DNA of 64,000 nt from Mycolicibacterium aromaticivorans JS19b1 = JCM 16368 (GCF_000559085.1 NZ_JALN02000001.1:124001-188000), one strand, 5' to 3'. Counted from the first letter of the stretch, positions 10,488 through 21,902 are shown. Notes: generated from the letters alone by a model not told the origin. Program-made: numbers and translations.

Positions 10488-11783
10488 CTAACCCGCGACG
10501 ACCCCTGATACCGGCCGCGGGAACCGAGCACCGAACTCGGCGACCGGGGCGAAGCCGTGCTTGCGAGCCGACGCGGCGCCGCGCCGGATGAGCGCGGCGG
10601 TCGTCACGAAGCCGGCCTGGTCAGCCAGCACAAACGGGGTCAGCAGCCGGTTGTGTACGAAACTGAATGACAGCCCCGCCTCCGGAATTGCCCACCCGAG
10701 CGACCCGCCGAGTCCGACATGACCGAAGCCGGGCAGCACGCCCGGAATGGGCAGCGCGTGATAGCCGAGGTGGAATGCCAGCGGCAGGATCAAATTGCGA
10801 TCCGGGGTGAGATTGCGCCGGCCGGTCAGGCCCGCGACCAATTCCGCGGACAGGAAGCGCTTGCCGTCGATCTCGCCGCCGTTGGCGATGGCGCCGTACA
10901 TGCGGGCCAGGCTGCGTGCCGTGGCGACCCCGTTGGCCGCCGGCAGCTCGCTGTCCAGCAACGGCATGGCACCCTGCACCGTCGATCTCATGCCGGGGAA
11001 GTACATGGAGCCGAAGATGGCAGACAGCTCGAAGGCCGCGATCCTGGGCGCGACGCTGTTGAAGAACGGGTTCGGGATGTTCATCTGGGGCCCGATGATC
11101 GACGCCGCCTTGGTCGGCGCATCCGCGGGCGGGCGGCCAAGGTGGATCCCGTCGGTGTCCAGCGGCGCGGCCACCTCGGTGCGGATCAGCTCACGCATGC
11201 CGATCCCGGTGACCGCGCGCGCCAGCCCGGACAGCAGCCAGCCGTAGGTGAGCGCGTGGTACGCGGGCTTGCCGAAGTTCCGGCCGACCGGCGCCGCCGC
11301 GATGCGCTCCTCCATGACCACGTGGTCGAGCAGGTCGCGCCTGCGCACTCCGCGCAGATGTGCCAGACCGGCGCGGTGCTGCATCATCTCGCGCACGGTG
11401 ATCGCGGCCTTGCCGTTGGCGCCGAACTCCGGCCAGTACTCGGCCACGGGTGCGTCGTAGTCGATGAGTCCGCGGTCCACCAGCCGGTGGATGACGGTCG
11501 AGGCCACCCCCTTGGTCGCCGAGAACACCATCGCGCCGGTGTCGGCCGACCAGTGCTGCCGTCCCCGTCGGTCCGACCAACCGGTCCAGACGTCGACCAC
11601 CGGCTGCCCGTCGAGGTAGACCGCCAGTGCGCCGCCCCCGAACCGGGGATGTGGGAACATCGCGGAGAAATTGCGCAACGCGCAGGCGAAGTGCGGATCG
11701 GCGGCGCCCTGCAGCCCGTGGGGCAGTGCGTCGTGTCCGGGAGTCGCCTGAGTCACAGCTGAGAATTTAATCGGTCTAAGCAC
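10488..11783 (-). CDS. lipL: Beta-lactamase-fold serine esterase (LipL-like)
   Basis: A 431-residue class C beta-lactamase-family hydrolase. The catalytic Ser88-x-x-Lys91 lies in FSATK, and a tyrosine-containing YHALTYG segment supplies the third catalytic residue. Length and position next to meaB match M. tuberculosis Rv1497 (LipL), an esterase with lipase activity. No clear signal peptide is seen. The GTG at 11783 gives the full length; a second in-frame GTG at 11757 is possible, since neither has a strong ribosome site. It is the last gene of the mutA-mutB-meaB-lipL run, 46 bases after meaB. Confidence 0.9.
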   Translation of the reverse strand: MLRPIKFSAVTQATPGHDALPHGLQGAADPHFACALRNFSAMFPHPRFGGGALAVYLDGQPVVDVWTGWSDRRGRQHWSADTGAMVFSATKGVASTVIHRLVDRGLIDYDAPVAEYWPEFGANGKAAITVREMMQHRAGLAHLRGVRRRDLLDHVVMEERIAAAPVGRNFGKPAYHALTYGWLLSGLARAVTGIGMRELIRTEVAAPLDTDGIHLGRPPADAPTKAASIIGPQMNIPNPFFNSVAPRIAAFELSAIFGSMYFPGMRSTVQGAMPLLDSELPAANGVATARSLARMYGAIANGGEIDGKRFLSAELVAGLTGRRNLTPDRNLILPLAFHLGYHALPIPGVLPGFGHVGLGGSLGWAIPEAGLSFSFVHNRLLTPFVLADQAGFVTTAALIRRGAASARKHGFAPVAEFGARFPRPVSGVVAG

Positions 11784-11791
11784 ACCTGTAA

Positions 11792-11834
11792 CAAATTGTT
11801 GCCATTTTGTTAGCTTGACGCACGGGGCGTCAGT
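11792..11834. promoter_or_regulatory. Two inverted repeats between meaB and lipL
   Basis: On the minus strand, GACGC-CCCGT-GCGTC lies at the end of meaB. It is followed by AACAAA...TTTGTT (6-base arms, 10-base spacer) just ahead of the lipL start. The first could be a weak terminator or processing hairpin. The second has the size of a repressor operator and may give lipL its own control. No regulator is assigned. Confidence 0.3.
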
Positions 11835-12809
11835 TTGACTGGTCGGCCGCGTCGAGGATTCGTTGTGCGGCCAGCGCGGGGGTCAACTCGCCGTCGCGCA
11901 CCTGCCGCTCGATCTCCGCGCGCTGCGTTCGCACGGCCGGGTGGTTCAGCACCCGGTCGAGAACCGCGTCGCGCACCATCGACCACGTCCAGTCCACCTG
12001 CTGCGCGCGCCGGCGGGCGTCGAACTCGCCCGCCTTGGTCAACACGTCGCGGTGTTGGCAGACCGTGTCCCACATCTCCCGCAGGCCGGTGCCCTCCACC
12101 GCGCTCATCGTCAAAACCGGTGGGCGCCAGAGTGTTTCACGAGGATAGATCAATCGTATCGCGGCGGTCAGCTCACGAGCGGCTGCTTTGGCCTCGGTGG
12201 CGTGCTTCCCGTCGGCCTTGTTGACCACGACGATGTCGGCGAGTTCCAGCACACCCTTCTTGATGCCCTGAAGCTGGTCGCCGGTGCGGGCCAGGGTGAG
12301 AAAGACGAAGGTGTCCACCATGTTGGCGACGGCCACCTCGGACTGCCCGACACCGACGGTTTCGATCAGGATCACGTCGAATCCGGCGGCCTCGACGAGC
12401 ACCACAGTCTCCCGGGTCGCCTTGGCCACCCCGCCCAGCGTCCCCGAGGTGGGCGAAGGGCGGATATAGGCGTCGGGGTGCACGGCGAGCTGCGCCATCC
12501 GGGTCTTGTCGCCCAGAATCGAACCGCCGGTGCGAGTGGACGACGGGTCGACGGCCAGCACCGCGACCCGGTGCCCCCGCTCGATGAGGTACATCCCCAA
12601 CGACTCGATGGTGGTCGACTTGCCCACCCCGGGGACGCCGGTGATCCCGACGCGAAGCGCCTTCCCCGCGTCGGGCATCAGCTCCAGGAGCAGCTGCTGG
12701 GCCTGATCGCGGTGATCGGCACGGGTCGACTCGACCAGCGTGATGGCCCGCGACAGCGCCGCACGATCGCCGCCGCGGATCGCCTCGGCCAGTCCGGGGA
12801 TGTCGGGCA

Positions 12810-12810
<1 letters not shown>
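11830..12810 (-). CDS. meaB: MeaB/ArgK-type GTPase, chaperone of methylmalonyl-CoA mutase
   Basis: A 326-residue G3E-family P-loop GTPase with Walker A GVPGVGKST near residues 58-66 and an NKAD guanine-specificity motif. MeaB proteins protect methylmalonyl-CoA mutase and gate loading of adenosylcobalamin. The ATG overlaps the mutB stop (TGATG), so translation is coupled to the enzyme it serves. Counterpart of Rv1496. The mazEF4 toxin-antitoxin pair that I recall near this point in M. tuberculosis is absent. Confidence 0.95.
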
Positions 12811-15065
<2,255 letters not shown>

Positions 15066-15068
15066 GGA

Positions 15069-16904
15069 TCAGGCCCCCAATCGGGTGAGCAGGGACGAAA
15101 GCGCTTTGACCGCATCGATTTTCGCGGTCAGATAGCCGTCTGGTCTCTCGGCGGCCTCGGCGACCGCCTTCTCGGGGCCGGCCAGGTAGATCTGGGTCAG
15201 ACCCGCGGCCCGCGCGGCCGCTACCACATCGGAGACGTCGGTGCCGTAGCGGGCGTCGGTGCCACAGAGCACCCCGACCGAGGCCCCGCTGTCGGCGACG
15301 GCGGCGCCGACAGTCGCGGCATCGACGGTGCCGGGGTTGACGGCTTCGATCCCACCGGAGGCCAGCAGGTTGGTGGCGAACGTCGCACGGATGTTGTTCT
15401 CGGCCAGCGGGCCAAGCGGCAGCAACAGAACCCGCGGGCGGGCGCCGGCACGGTCGAGGAAGGCGTCGGAGCGGTCCCGCAGCTCCTCGAACCCGACCGC
15501 GTAGCGCCGGACGGTGTCCGACGAGTTGTAGTGCGGCAGCGGCGGTTCGGCCAGATTCGGGAACTCATTGATTCCAGTCACCGGTGTCCGTCTGTGGGCG
15601 ATGTCGTCGGCCCGACGCGCCCGTACCTGCTCGATCTGCTCGGCGACGTGGTCGGCAGCGGCAGTGAATCCGCCCTGGGACTCGATGTCCTGGAAGTGCG
15701 ACCAGGCTTGCGCGGCAAGATTTCCGGTGAGGTCCTCGACGTACCAGGATCCGCCCGCCGGATCGAGGACCCGCCCGACATGGGACTCCTCCAGCAGCAA
15801 CAGCTGAGTGTTGCGGGCGATGCGGCGGGCGAAGCCGGCGCTGATCCCGGGGAAACCGCTGGGGATCGCGACGTCGAACGGCAGCACTGTCACGGTGTCC
15901 GCTCCCCCGACCCCGGCGCCGAAAGCCGCCAGCGTGGTGCGGAGCATGTTCACCCACGGGTCGCGCTGGGTCATCATCGGCAGCGAGGTGACCGCATGCA
16001 CGGTGGCGGCTCCGCTGTCCGGGTGGCCGAGCACGTCGGCGATCCGGGCCCAGAGTTGGCGGGCCGCACGGAATTTCGCGATCGTCAGGAACTGATCGTC
16101 GTCGGCCACCAACCGAAAGCTGATCTGGCGCAGCGCGTCGGAAACCTCGACGCCCGCATCGGCCAGGGCCCGCACGTACTCGACCGCGGCCCCCAGCGCG
16201 CCGGCGAGTTCCCACGCGGCGTTGGCGCCGCGGTTGTGGAACGCCGGTCCGTCGACGGTGATGGCGCGCACGCCCGTGCTGCCCGCCACGTTCGCGGCGA
16301 CGCGGGTGACCTCATCGAGGGCCGGGGTCTCGGCGCCGCTGAGCGGCGAGGTCAGTGGATCGGCACCCAGGTCGATCGACATCGTGGCCCGTTGGGCGGC
16401 GTCGGCGCCGGCGATCAGGGTCAGCACCGCCTCGGCGGCGGCGGCGAACTGCGCCCCGGCGTCCAGGATCACCGGCGCGAGCTCGAGGAAGACCCCCTCC
16501 AACAGGCGGTCCAGGTCGGCGGGGGCGACGCCGGTGTCACCGACGCGCAGCACCAGCGCGCTGACCCCGTCGCCGAGGGCACCCAGCACCGCGGCGTTGC
16601 CGTCGGCGACGGTGCCCGAAACGCCCGGCCCACCGAACACTTCGGCGACCTTCCAGCCTGCGACCACATCGCGGTGGGCGTCGCCGCCGCGGACGAACGG
16701 CCAGTTGCCGGGCAACGGCGACTCGGGCAGCGCATCGAGCGCGGTGTAGAGGGGCCGGATGGCAAAGCCCTCGTAAGTCGGTGAGTCCAGCAGACTTTCG
16801 GGCTCGGCGGGCAGATCCGCCGGGTCCTTCCGGTTGCTCTTGGCCAGCACGCCGGCCACCGCGGTCCGCCAGCGGTCGCGGCCTTCCTCAACCTCTACTG
16901 ACAC
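15069..16904 (-). CDS. mutA: Methylmalonyl-CoA mutase small subunit
   Basis: A 611-residue subunit from the GTG at 16904, chosen because AGGAG lies 6 bases upstream and the length fits the family. An in-frame ATG at 16955 would add 17 residues (MADPATGCPMLRQQ...). It has the mutase barrel fold but a degenerate C-terminal B12 domain: the segment LGPLAENNIR replaces the DxHxxG of MutB, as expected for the non-catalytic subunit of the heterodimer. First gene of the operon, divergent from the TVP38-like gene. Counterpart of Rv1492. Confidence 0.93.
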   Translation of the reverse strand: MSVEVEEGRDRWRTAVAGVLAKSNRKDPADLPAEPESLLDSPTYEGFAIRPLYTALDALPESPLPGNWPFVRGGDAHRDVVAGWKVAEVFGGPGVSGTVADGNAAVLGALGDGVSALVLRVGDTGVAPADLDRLLEGVFLELAPVILDAGAQFAAAAEAVLTLIAGADAAQRATMSIDLGADPLTSPLSGAETPALDEVTRVAANVAGSTGVRAITVDGPAFHNRGANAAWELAGALGAAVEYVRALADAGVEVSDALRQISFRLVADDDQFLTIAKFRAARQLWARIADVLGHPDSGAATVHAVTSLPMMTQRDPWVNMLRTTLAAFGAGVGGADTVTVLPFDVAIPSGFPGISAGFARRIARNTQLLLLEESHVGRVLDPAGGSWYVEDLTGNLAAQAWSHFQDIESQGGFTAAADHVAEQIEQVRARRADDIAHRRTPVTGINEFPNLAEPPLPHYNSSDTVRRYAVGFEELRDRSDAFLDRAGARPRVLLLPLGPLAENNIRATFATNLLASGGIEAVNPGTVDAATVGAAVADSGASVGVLCGTDARYGTDVSDVVAAARAAGLTQIYLAGPEKAVAEAAERPDGYLTAKIDAVKALSSLLTRLGA

Positions 16905-17061
16905 CGGCAACTCCTGTTGTCGCAGCATGGGGCAGCCCGTCGCGGGATCAGCCATCAGACCATCAGGCTAAATGATCACTCCAGCCGTGACGTGGCCGAC
17001 TACGGCTACTCGTCGGTAACCGGCGTCGCACCCGGCGCGTTCTCACCGGAGGGCCGTAACC

Positions 17062-17775
17062 TTGGTGAACGTGACGTCGAAGACCCGCAGCACGTGGCGC
17101 AGTGTGCGCTCAGCGGTGATCTCCACGGCGCGCCAGGTTTCCCGGACGCGCCTCATCGTCACCGCGGTCACCGCTGTGATTCTCGTCGCAGTGGTGTTGC
17201 TGGTCCCGCTGCCGAACGCGGTGCAGCTGCGGGACTGGGCAACGTCGCTCGGCGTCTGGTTCCCGCTGGCCTTTTTCGCCGCCCACATCGTCGTCACGGT
17301 GTTCCCGTTCCCGCGCACCGCGTTCACACTGGCCGCCGGCCTGTTGTTCGGTCCCGCGTTGGGCGTGGGGATCGCGGTGGTGGCCAGTGCGCTCAGCGCG
17401 CTGCTCGCACTGCTGCTGGTGCGCGCCCTGGGGTGGCAGTTCAGCAAGCTGTTCAGTCACCCGGCGCTCGAGTCGGTTGATGCCCGGCTGCGCGCGCGCG
17501 GCTGGCAGGCGATCTTCTCGCTGCGGATGATCCCCGCCGTACCGTTCTCGGTGCTGAACTATGCCGCCGGCGCGTCGGCCGTGCGGGTGATGCCGTACTT
17601 ATGGGCGACGTTGGCCGGCCTGATCCCGGGCACCACCGCGGTGGTGTTCCTCGGCGATGCCCTCACCGGCAACGTCAGCCCGCTGCTGGTGTTGGTGTCG
17701 GTGTGCACGGCGGCCGTGGGTGTCGTGGGCCTGGGCTTCGAGGTCCGGACCCATCGGAAGGCGCACACCGAGTAA
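17062..17775 (+). CDS. TVP38/TMEM64-family (DedA-superfamily) membrane protein
   Basis: A 237-residue integral membrane protein. After a basic N-terminus there is a membrane segment near residues 30-52, then re-entrant and transmembrane stretches. It carries the family pattern of a Pro-Phe-Pro-Arg/Leu-Leu-Phe-Gly-Pro loop (VFPFPRT...GLLFGP) and a later FSLRMIPAVPFSVLNY segment. The family is linked to membrane homeostasis and undecaprenyl or phospholipid translocation; the substrate here is unknown. TTG start with GGAGGG about 8 bases upstream; alternative GTGs at 17065 and 17071. Counterpart of Rv1491c. Confidence 0.85.
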   Translation: MVNVTSKTRSTWRSVRSAVISTARQVSRTRLIVTAVTAVILVAVVLLVPLPNAVQLRDWATSLGVWFPLAFFAAHIVVTVFPFPRTAFTLAAGLLFGPALGVGIAVVASALSALLALLLVRALGWQFSKLFSHPALESVDARLRARGWQAIFSLRMIPAVPFSVLNYAAGASAVRVMPYLWATLAGLIPGTTAVVFLGDALTGNVSPLLVLVSVCTAAVGVVGLGFEVRTHRKAHTE

Positions 17776-17798
17776 TGCTCGTCAACGTCTGGCGATCG

Positions 17799-18542
17799 CT
17801 AGGTGTGCGCAACCGCAGTTGACCGACCCCGAAGTATTTCTTCGATCCGATCCAACAACTGGGTCGGATCGGCACCGGCGCCGTCGTGCCACGCCACGAG
17901 AGCGCCGTACAGGTTGATCGGCTCCACGGTCAGTTGTAAGCCGAGCATCACCGTCTCGGGAGCATCGGTAGTCGAATCGCCATGGCGGTAGGCGATCTCG
18001 ACCTGCAAAGCCTTGGCTCCGCTGACCGAATTCGCGATCCACTTGGGGGTGATCGCCTCAACCTGATCCCGTGTGAGCTCACCGGGCCGGATCTTGGGGT
18101 CGGCGACCCTGATGGTCAACGTCGAGGGCGTGAAGCGCAACGAACATCGGTGCCACATACGGAAAGTGGCGTAGATCATGAGAAGCGTCGCGAGGAGAAG
18201 GAGTATGCCGACGAACCGTAGCCACACTGGATTGCCAGGTACATACCCGGCATAGATGCCGGCGATTCCCATCAACGGAAGCGCGAAGTTCAACAGATAG
18301 GCGCTTGCCTCGTACCAAGGAACGTACCGGCAGACGATTTCCTCCGGCGTTCGAGTGACACCCGCGCGCATTATGCGGCGCCTGCCCACTACACCGAAAC
18401 TCGCACCGCAAACGCAGATAACGGCCCAGTACCACGCCAACCCTTTGAGAAATGCCAGCACGACCACGAGTACTAATGCGATGCCGAGGGAGAACCGAAG
18501 GCGCCCCGTCCAGCGTCGATGCGTCCCGCTACCGACTGCCAT
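17799..18542 (-). CDS. Polytopic membrane protein of the WXG cassette (immunity candidate)
   Basis: A 247-residue protein with two membrane hairpins (about residues 15-55 and 82-127), then a soluble C-terminal domain of about 115 residues (from about HRCSLRF). I recognise no family. Its ATG lies inside the end of the LpqN-like gene (14-base overlap), so the two are coupled. As last gene of a WXG-partner/effector operon, a membrane protein is the expected form of immunity against a membrane-inserting effector; this is inference. Codon use looks less GC-biased than in neighbouring housekeeping genes, suggesting acquisition. Confidence 0.75.
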   Translation of the reverse strand: MAVGSGTHRRWTGRLRFSLGIALVLVVVLAFLKGLAWYWAVICVCGASFGVVGRRRIMRAGVTRTPEEIVCRYVPWYEASAYLLNFALPLMGIAGIYAGYVPGNPVWLRFVGILLLLATLLMIYATFRMWHRCSLRFTPSTLTIRVADPKIRPGELTRDQVEAITPKWIANSVSGAKALQVEIAYRHGDSTTDAPETVMLGLQLTVEPINLYGALVAWHDGAGADPTQLLDRIEEILRGRSTAVAHT

Positions 18543-19071
18543 GGTCTGCCTCCGCTTCCATTGCCGTCACATCGGTCCGGACAGTCAATCGAATGGGTTC
18601 ACGGACCACCGCCGAATCCCGTAGCACGCTCGTGGTGAGCTGCACGATCAACGTTTCCTGTTTCATAGGCATGATTCGAGACCGGCAGATGCTGTCGAGG
18701 GGTCCGAATTCATGACCGAATTCCATCGCCAGTGTGCCTGCGACACCAGACCCCTCCTCCGCCGCCGTGAGTTGTCGGCTTCGTTCGCGACATCCCGGTA
18801 CCGACTGCAATTGCTGGTCAGCCAACATCGCGAACACCGCACCGCAATCCAGAACGGCCTCGACGCGATGCATCGTCAGCACCGCATTGGCGCAAAACTC
18901 ATTGGCAAGCGGGTCGCTGCGACATACCCATAGAGCTACTCCTGGAGCAGAGTCGTAGGGGTCCCAGCCCGGAGGCAGCGCCACTTGAACCTCGCAACCG
19001 GGAGCTTGATCGGCTGGGAACACCGAGATGGCTCGCTCAATAACGAACTCATCGAATCGCATCGCCGCCAC
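18529..19071 (-). CDS. LpqN/LpqT-like domain protein (non-lipoprotein)
   Basis: About 180 residues. The arrangement resembles the mycobacterial LpqN fold: a VALPPGW segment, then an NAVLTMHRV strand and a LADQQLQSVPG helix. No lipobox or signal peptide is seen, so it is probably cytoplasmic. The start is uncertain: GTG 19071 or ATG 19062 are plausible, and the frame opens at a TTG at 19098. It sits between a WXG-paired secreted-type protein and a membrane protein, so it could be a chaperone or immunity factor. The family assignment rests on pattern recall. Confidence 0.65.
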   Translation of the reverse strand: MAAMRFDEFVIERAISVFPADQAPGCEVQVALPPGWDPYDSAPGVALWVCRSDPLANEFCANAVLTMHRVEAVLDCGAVFAMLADQQLQSVPGCRERSRQLTAAEEGSGVAGTLAMEFGHEFGPLDSICRSRIMPMKQETLIVQLTTSVLRDSAVVREPIRLTVRTDVTAMEAEADHGSR

Positions 19072-19110
19072 CAGAAATCGCGCTCCACGAAGCGGCAAAC
19101 GTCCTGCTGA

Positions 19111-20196
19111 TCACTCCCACAGCGCCTCAACCGCCTTGGACGCGCCAAACGCGAAGAACCCGCCGACGGCAGCGCCGACCACCAGGCCCACCGCCGTCCC
19201 CGCCCCAGGAATGACTGATCCGATTGCCGCACCAGCCGCCGCGTCAGCGGCAAAGGTGCCAGCGGCGCCACCAACAACAAGCGCCATACTGGTACCCGCC
19301 GCCTCGCGGGTGACCGCCTCGGGGACGGAGTTGCCGTCGTGAATGTCCGACATGACAGCCGGTATTGCGGTGGCCGCGCCGACGACACCGCCGACGCGCG
19401 AGACTCCCCGCAGCTCGACGCCGCCGATCTTCATGTCCTCCAGCCACTTCAGCAAGCCCGGGTCGGCCTTACCCGGACCGGTCCCGGGCGACTCCTTGAT
19501 CAAGTTCAGTGCCGCCTGACGCACACCGTCGGCGGTGCCGCCGGCGATCGCGCCGGCACCGCCGATCAACAGATCGGTCTTCGACGGAACCCAATGGTTG
19601 CCGCTTTCCCCAGCCGACTTGGCGCCCTCCGATGAGGTTGGTAGCAACAGGTCGCTGAGCGATCGCGGCGGACTACCCGCCGTCGGCGTCGGCGCGCCGG
19701 ACGGAATCGGCGTCTTCCCTGCTGCCATGTTGATGGCATTGGCCAGCGCCATGTCAACCAGGTTGGCCTCGGCCACTATCTTGTCGAGCCGGGGTTGCAG
19801 CTGCGCCTGCTTCAATTCGGCCTCCATCGGGTTACGAACCTTCGGGCCGGGCAGCACTGTGTCGGAGATCGGGTCGATCTCCATGTCCAGAGACTCAGCA
19901 TCGGCTTTCAGGCTGGCCAGCTCAGACTTGATGCGCTCGATGCTGTCCGCCGCGCTACGCGCGGCATCGGCCACTGCCGACGCCTCGTTGCCATGCGCGT
20001 CGAGATCTTTGCGGGTCTGGCCGATCGCCGCCTTGGCCGCGTCCGCTGCCTGGCCACCCCAACTCTGGAACGCCGGCAAGCTCGCCAGCCCGGCCGCTGC
20101 GTCGAAACTGGCCTGGGCGCGACTGCTCGCAGCGTGGAATACCTCAAGCACGTCGCCCGGATTCCAGCGCTCGATGTCGGCAACCGTCAACGTCAC
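19111..20196 (-). CDS. WXG-partnered secreted-type protein with glycine-zipper C-terminus (candidate effector)
   Basis: 361 residues from the GTG at 20196, chosen because it lies 7 bases after the stop of the WXG-type gene and restores a conserved start (MTLTVADIERWNPG). The N-terminal 150 residues are helical and match a mycobacterial family with a VADIERWN start, a central SWGG turn and a conserved ARSAADSIERIKS helix. A proline-rich linker follows. The last 90 residues are Gly/Ala-rich with repeated small-residue spacing (GGVVGAA, GGAAGTF, GAAIGSVIPGAG, GAAVGGFF), a glycine-zipper pattern able to insert in membranes. Export by a type VII (ESX) system is inferred. Confidence 0.75.
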   Translation of the reverse strand: MTLTVADIERWNPGDVLEVFHAASSRAQASFDAAAGLASLPAFQSWGGQAADAAKAAIGQTRKDLDAHGNEASAVADAARSAADSIERIKSELASLKADAESLDMEIDPISDTVLPGPKVRNPMEAELKQAQLQPRLDKIVAEANLVDMALANAINMAAGKTPIPSGAPTPTAGSPPRSLSDLLLPTSSEGAKSAGESGNHWVPSKTDLLIGGAGAIAGGTADGVRQAALNLIKESPGTGPGKADPGLLKWLEDMKIGGVELRGVSRVGGVVGAATAIPAVMSDIHDGNSVPEAVTREAAGTSMALVVGGAAGTFAADAAAGAAIGSVIPGAGTAVGLVVGAAVGGFFAFGASKAVEALWE

Positions 20197-20203
20197 GGGT
20201 AGC

Positions 20204-20533
20204 TCACCCGTCAGTCCGACCGGTGAGCACGTTTGCAGCCTGAGCCGGTGCCGCCAGCGCCTCGCTGTGTCGCTGTTCCATCTCGGCAAAACCCTCGGCA
20301 CTGGCATGCAGCCCCTGAGCGTGATCGCTCAGTTTGTTCAACAGCGCCGCCGTGGTGGTCAGCCATTGGTCGGAGAGGGCACTCATCGCCAGCGCCGAAG
20401 CGCCGTGCCAGCCAGTCAATGCCGCATCGACGCGGCTCGCCGCCGCCTCGTGGGCGGTCGCGACATCCTCGCCGTGTCCGACTACCGCGGCAGCCGAGGC
20501 CGCAACATCACCGATATTCACCTGAAGCGACAT
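20204..20533 (-). CDS. WXG100/EspC-like small helical protein
   Basis: 109 residues from the ATG at 20533, preceded by GGGGGA; the frame stays open to 20596. The pattern is helix - GWHG turn - helix (LTGWHGASA), the hairpin of WXG100-type type VII secretion partners. Its stop is 7 bases from the start of the 361-residue protein, so the two are probably translated together and may form a co-secreted dimer. A perfect GTCACCC/GGGTGAC palindrome lies upstream. The locus replaces Rv1489/Rv1490 of M. tuberculosis (recalled). Confidence 0.75.
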   Translation of the reverse strand: MSLQVNIGDVAASAAAVVGHGEDVATAHEAAASRVDAALTGWHGASALAMSALSDQWLTTTAALLNKLSDHAQGLHASAEGFAEMEQRHSEALAAPAQAANVLTGRTDG

Positions 20534-20591
20534 CACATCCCCCATCAGACGTGGACACTTCTGGATATCAGCAAACGACTCTAGGGGGCCA

Positions 20592-20607
20592 GTCACCCTG
20601 GGGTGAC
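20592..20607. promoter_or_regulatory. Perfect palindrome upstream of the WXG cassette (candidate operator)
   Basis: GTCACCCTGGGGTGAC has 7-base arms and a 2-base centre. It lies about 60 bases before the chosen ATG of the WXG-type gene. A TAGAGT hexamer fitting a -10 element is just downstream of it on the minus strand, so a bound repressor would cover the -35 region. It could instead act as a terminator for an RNA entering from the stomatin gene, but no T run follows. Confidence 0.4.
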
Positions 20608-20657
20608 CCCGCCAGAGTCACAGCAAACTGACAGCTGTGCGGCCGCAGGCTCTGGGT

Positions 20658-21902
20658 CTACTGCGGTTCGGAACCCTGCCGCGGGGCGTACTGCGGATCG
20701 GCCGGCGGGGCCTGCTGCTCGGACAGCGGCGGATACGACACCGCCGGTGCGGCGATCTGCGGCTGCGGCGGAATCGGGGCGGCGCCCACCGGGGACACGG
20801 TCGCGCGAGCTTCGGCCTCGGCCTTGGCCACCGCCTGGGCGATCGCCGGGTCGGTCTGCGTGTCGAACCAGTCGGCGACCTCGGCTGCGTCTTCTTCGTC
20901 GGATTTGGCCGGACGGTCGTCGACCGGCGACGGCGTGTATCGGAACACCCCGTCCTCTCCGGGTGCGCCGAGCATCTTGGTGAACCCCTGCAGCGCCGAG
21001 CCGAAGTCGCTGGGCACCAGCCACACCTTGTTGGCCTCGCCCTTGGCCATCTGCGGGAGCGTCTGCAGGTATTGGTAGGCCAGCATCTCCGGCGTGGGCC
21101 GGCCTGCCTTGATCGCGGCGAATGTCTTCTCGATCGCCTTGGCCTGGCCCTGCGCCTGCAGGTAGGACGCCGCTCGCTCACCCTGGGCCCGCAGGATGCG
21201 GGACTGCCGCTCGGCCTCAGCCGCCAAGATCGCGGCCTGCTTGGCACCTTCGGCTGCCAGGATCTGGGCCTGCTTTTGGCCCTCAGCCTGCTTGATCGAC
21301 GCCTCTCGGCTGCCTTCCGCGGTGAGGATCATCGCGCGCTTCTCCCGGTCGGCGCGCATCTGCTTTTCCATCGAATCCTGGATGGACGGGGGCGGGTCGA
21401 TGCTGCGCAGTTCGACCCGCGCCACCCGAAGGCCCCAGCGTCCGGTGGCTTCGTCGAGCACACCGCGCAGCTGCCCGTTGATCTGGTCGCGGCTGGTCAG
21501 CGTCTGTTCGAGGGTCATGCCGCCGACGACGTTGCGCAGCGTGGTGGTGGTCAGCTGCTCGACGCCGACGATGTAGTTGCTGATCTGGTACACCGCCGCC
21601 TGCGGGTTGGTGACCTGGAAATAGACGACGGTGTCGATGTTGACAGTCAGGTTGTCCTCTGTGATCACCGGCTGCGGCGGGAAGGAGACCACCCGCTCGC
21701 GCAGGTCGACGCGGGCGCGGACCTTGTCGATGAACGGGATCAGCAGCGTGAGCTGTCCGGAGACCGTCTTGCTGTAGCGCCCCAACCGCTCGATGACTGC
21801 CGCCTCCGCCTGCGGGATCAGGGCGACGGACTTGGCAACGACGATGATGGCGAACACCACCAGCACCGCGAGCAGAACCAAACCGGCTATGGCACCGTCC
21901 AT
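20658..21902 (-). CDS. SPFH/stomatin-like membrane protein (QmcA type)
   Basis: 414 residues: one N-terminal transmembrane helix (about 5-24), an SPFH/band 7 domain (about 25-190), a long Ala/Glu/Lys coiled coil (about 190-270) and a Pro-rich C-terminal tail from about 370. Such proteins form membrane cages or microdomains, usually with an NfeD partner. The NfeD-type gene lies 12 bases upstream in the same operon. Counterpart of Rv1488. No protease domain is visible. Confidence 0.92.
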   Translation of the reverse strand: MDGAIAGLVLLAVLVVFAIIVVAKSVALIPQAEAAVIERLGRYSKTVSGQLTLLIPFIDKVRARVDLRERVVSFPPQPVITEDNLTVNIDTVVYFQVTNPQAAVYQISNYIVGVEQLTTTTLRNVVGGMTLEQTLTSRDQINGQLRGVLDEATGRWGLRVARVELRSIDPPPSIQDSMEKQMRADREKRAMILTAEGSREASIKQAEGQKQAQILAAEGAKQAAILAAEAERQSRILRAQGERAASYLQAQGQAKAIEKTFAAIKAGRPTPEMLAYQYLQTLPQMAKGEANKVWLVPSDFGSALQGFTKMLGAPGEDGVFRYTPSPVDDRPAKSDEEDAAEVADWFDTQTDPAIAQAVAKAEAEARATVSPVGAAPIPPQPQIAAPAVSYPPLSEQQAPPADPQYAPRQGSEPQ

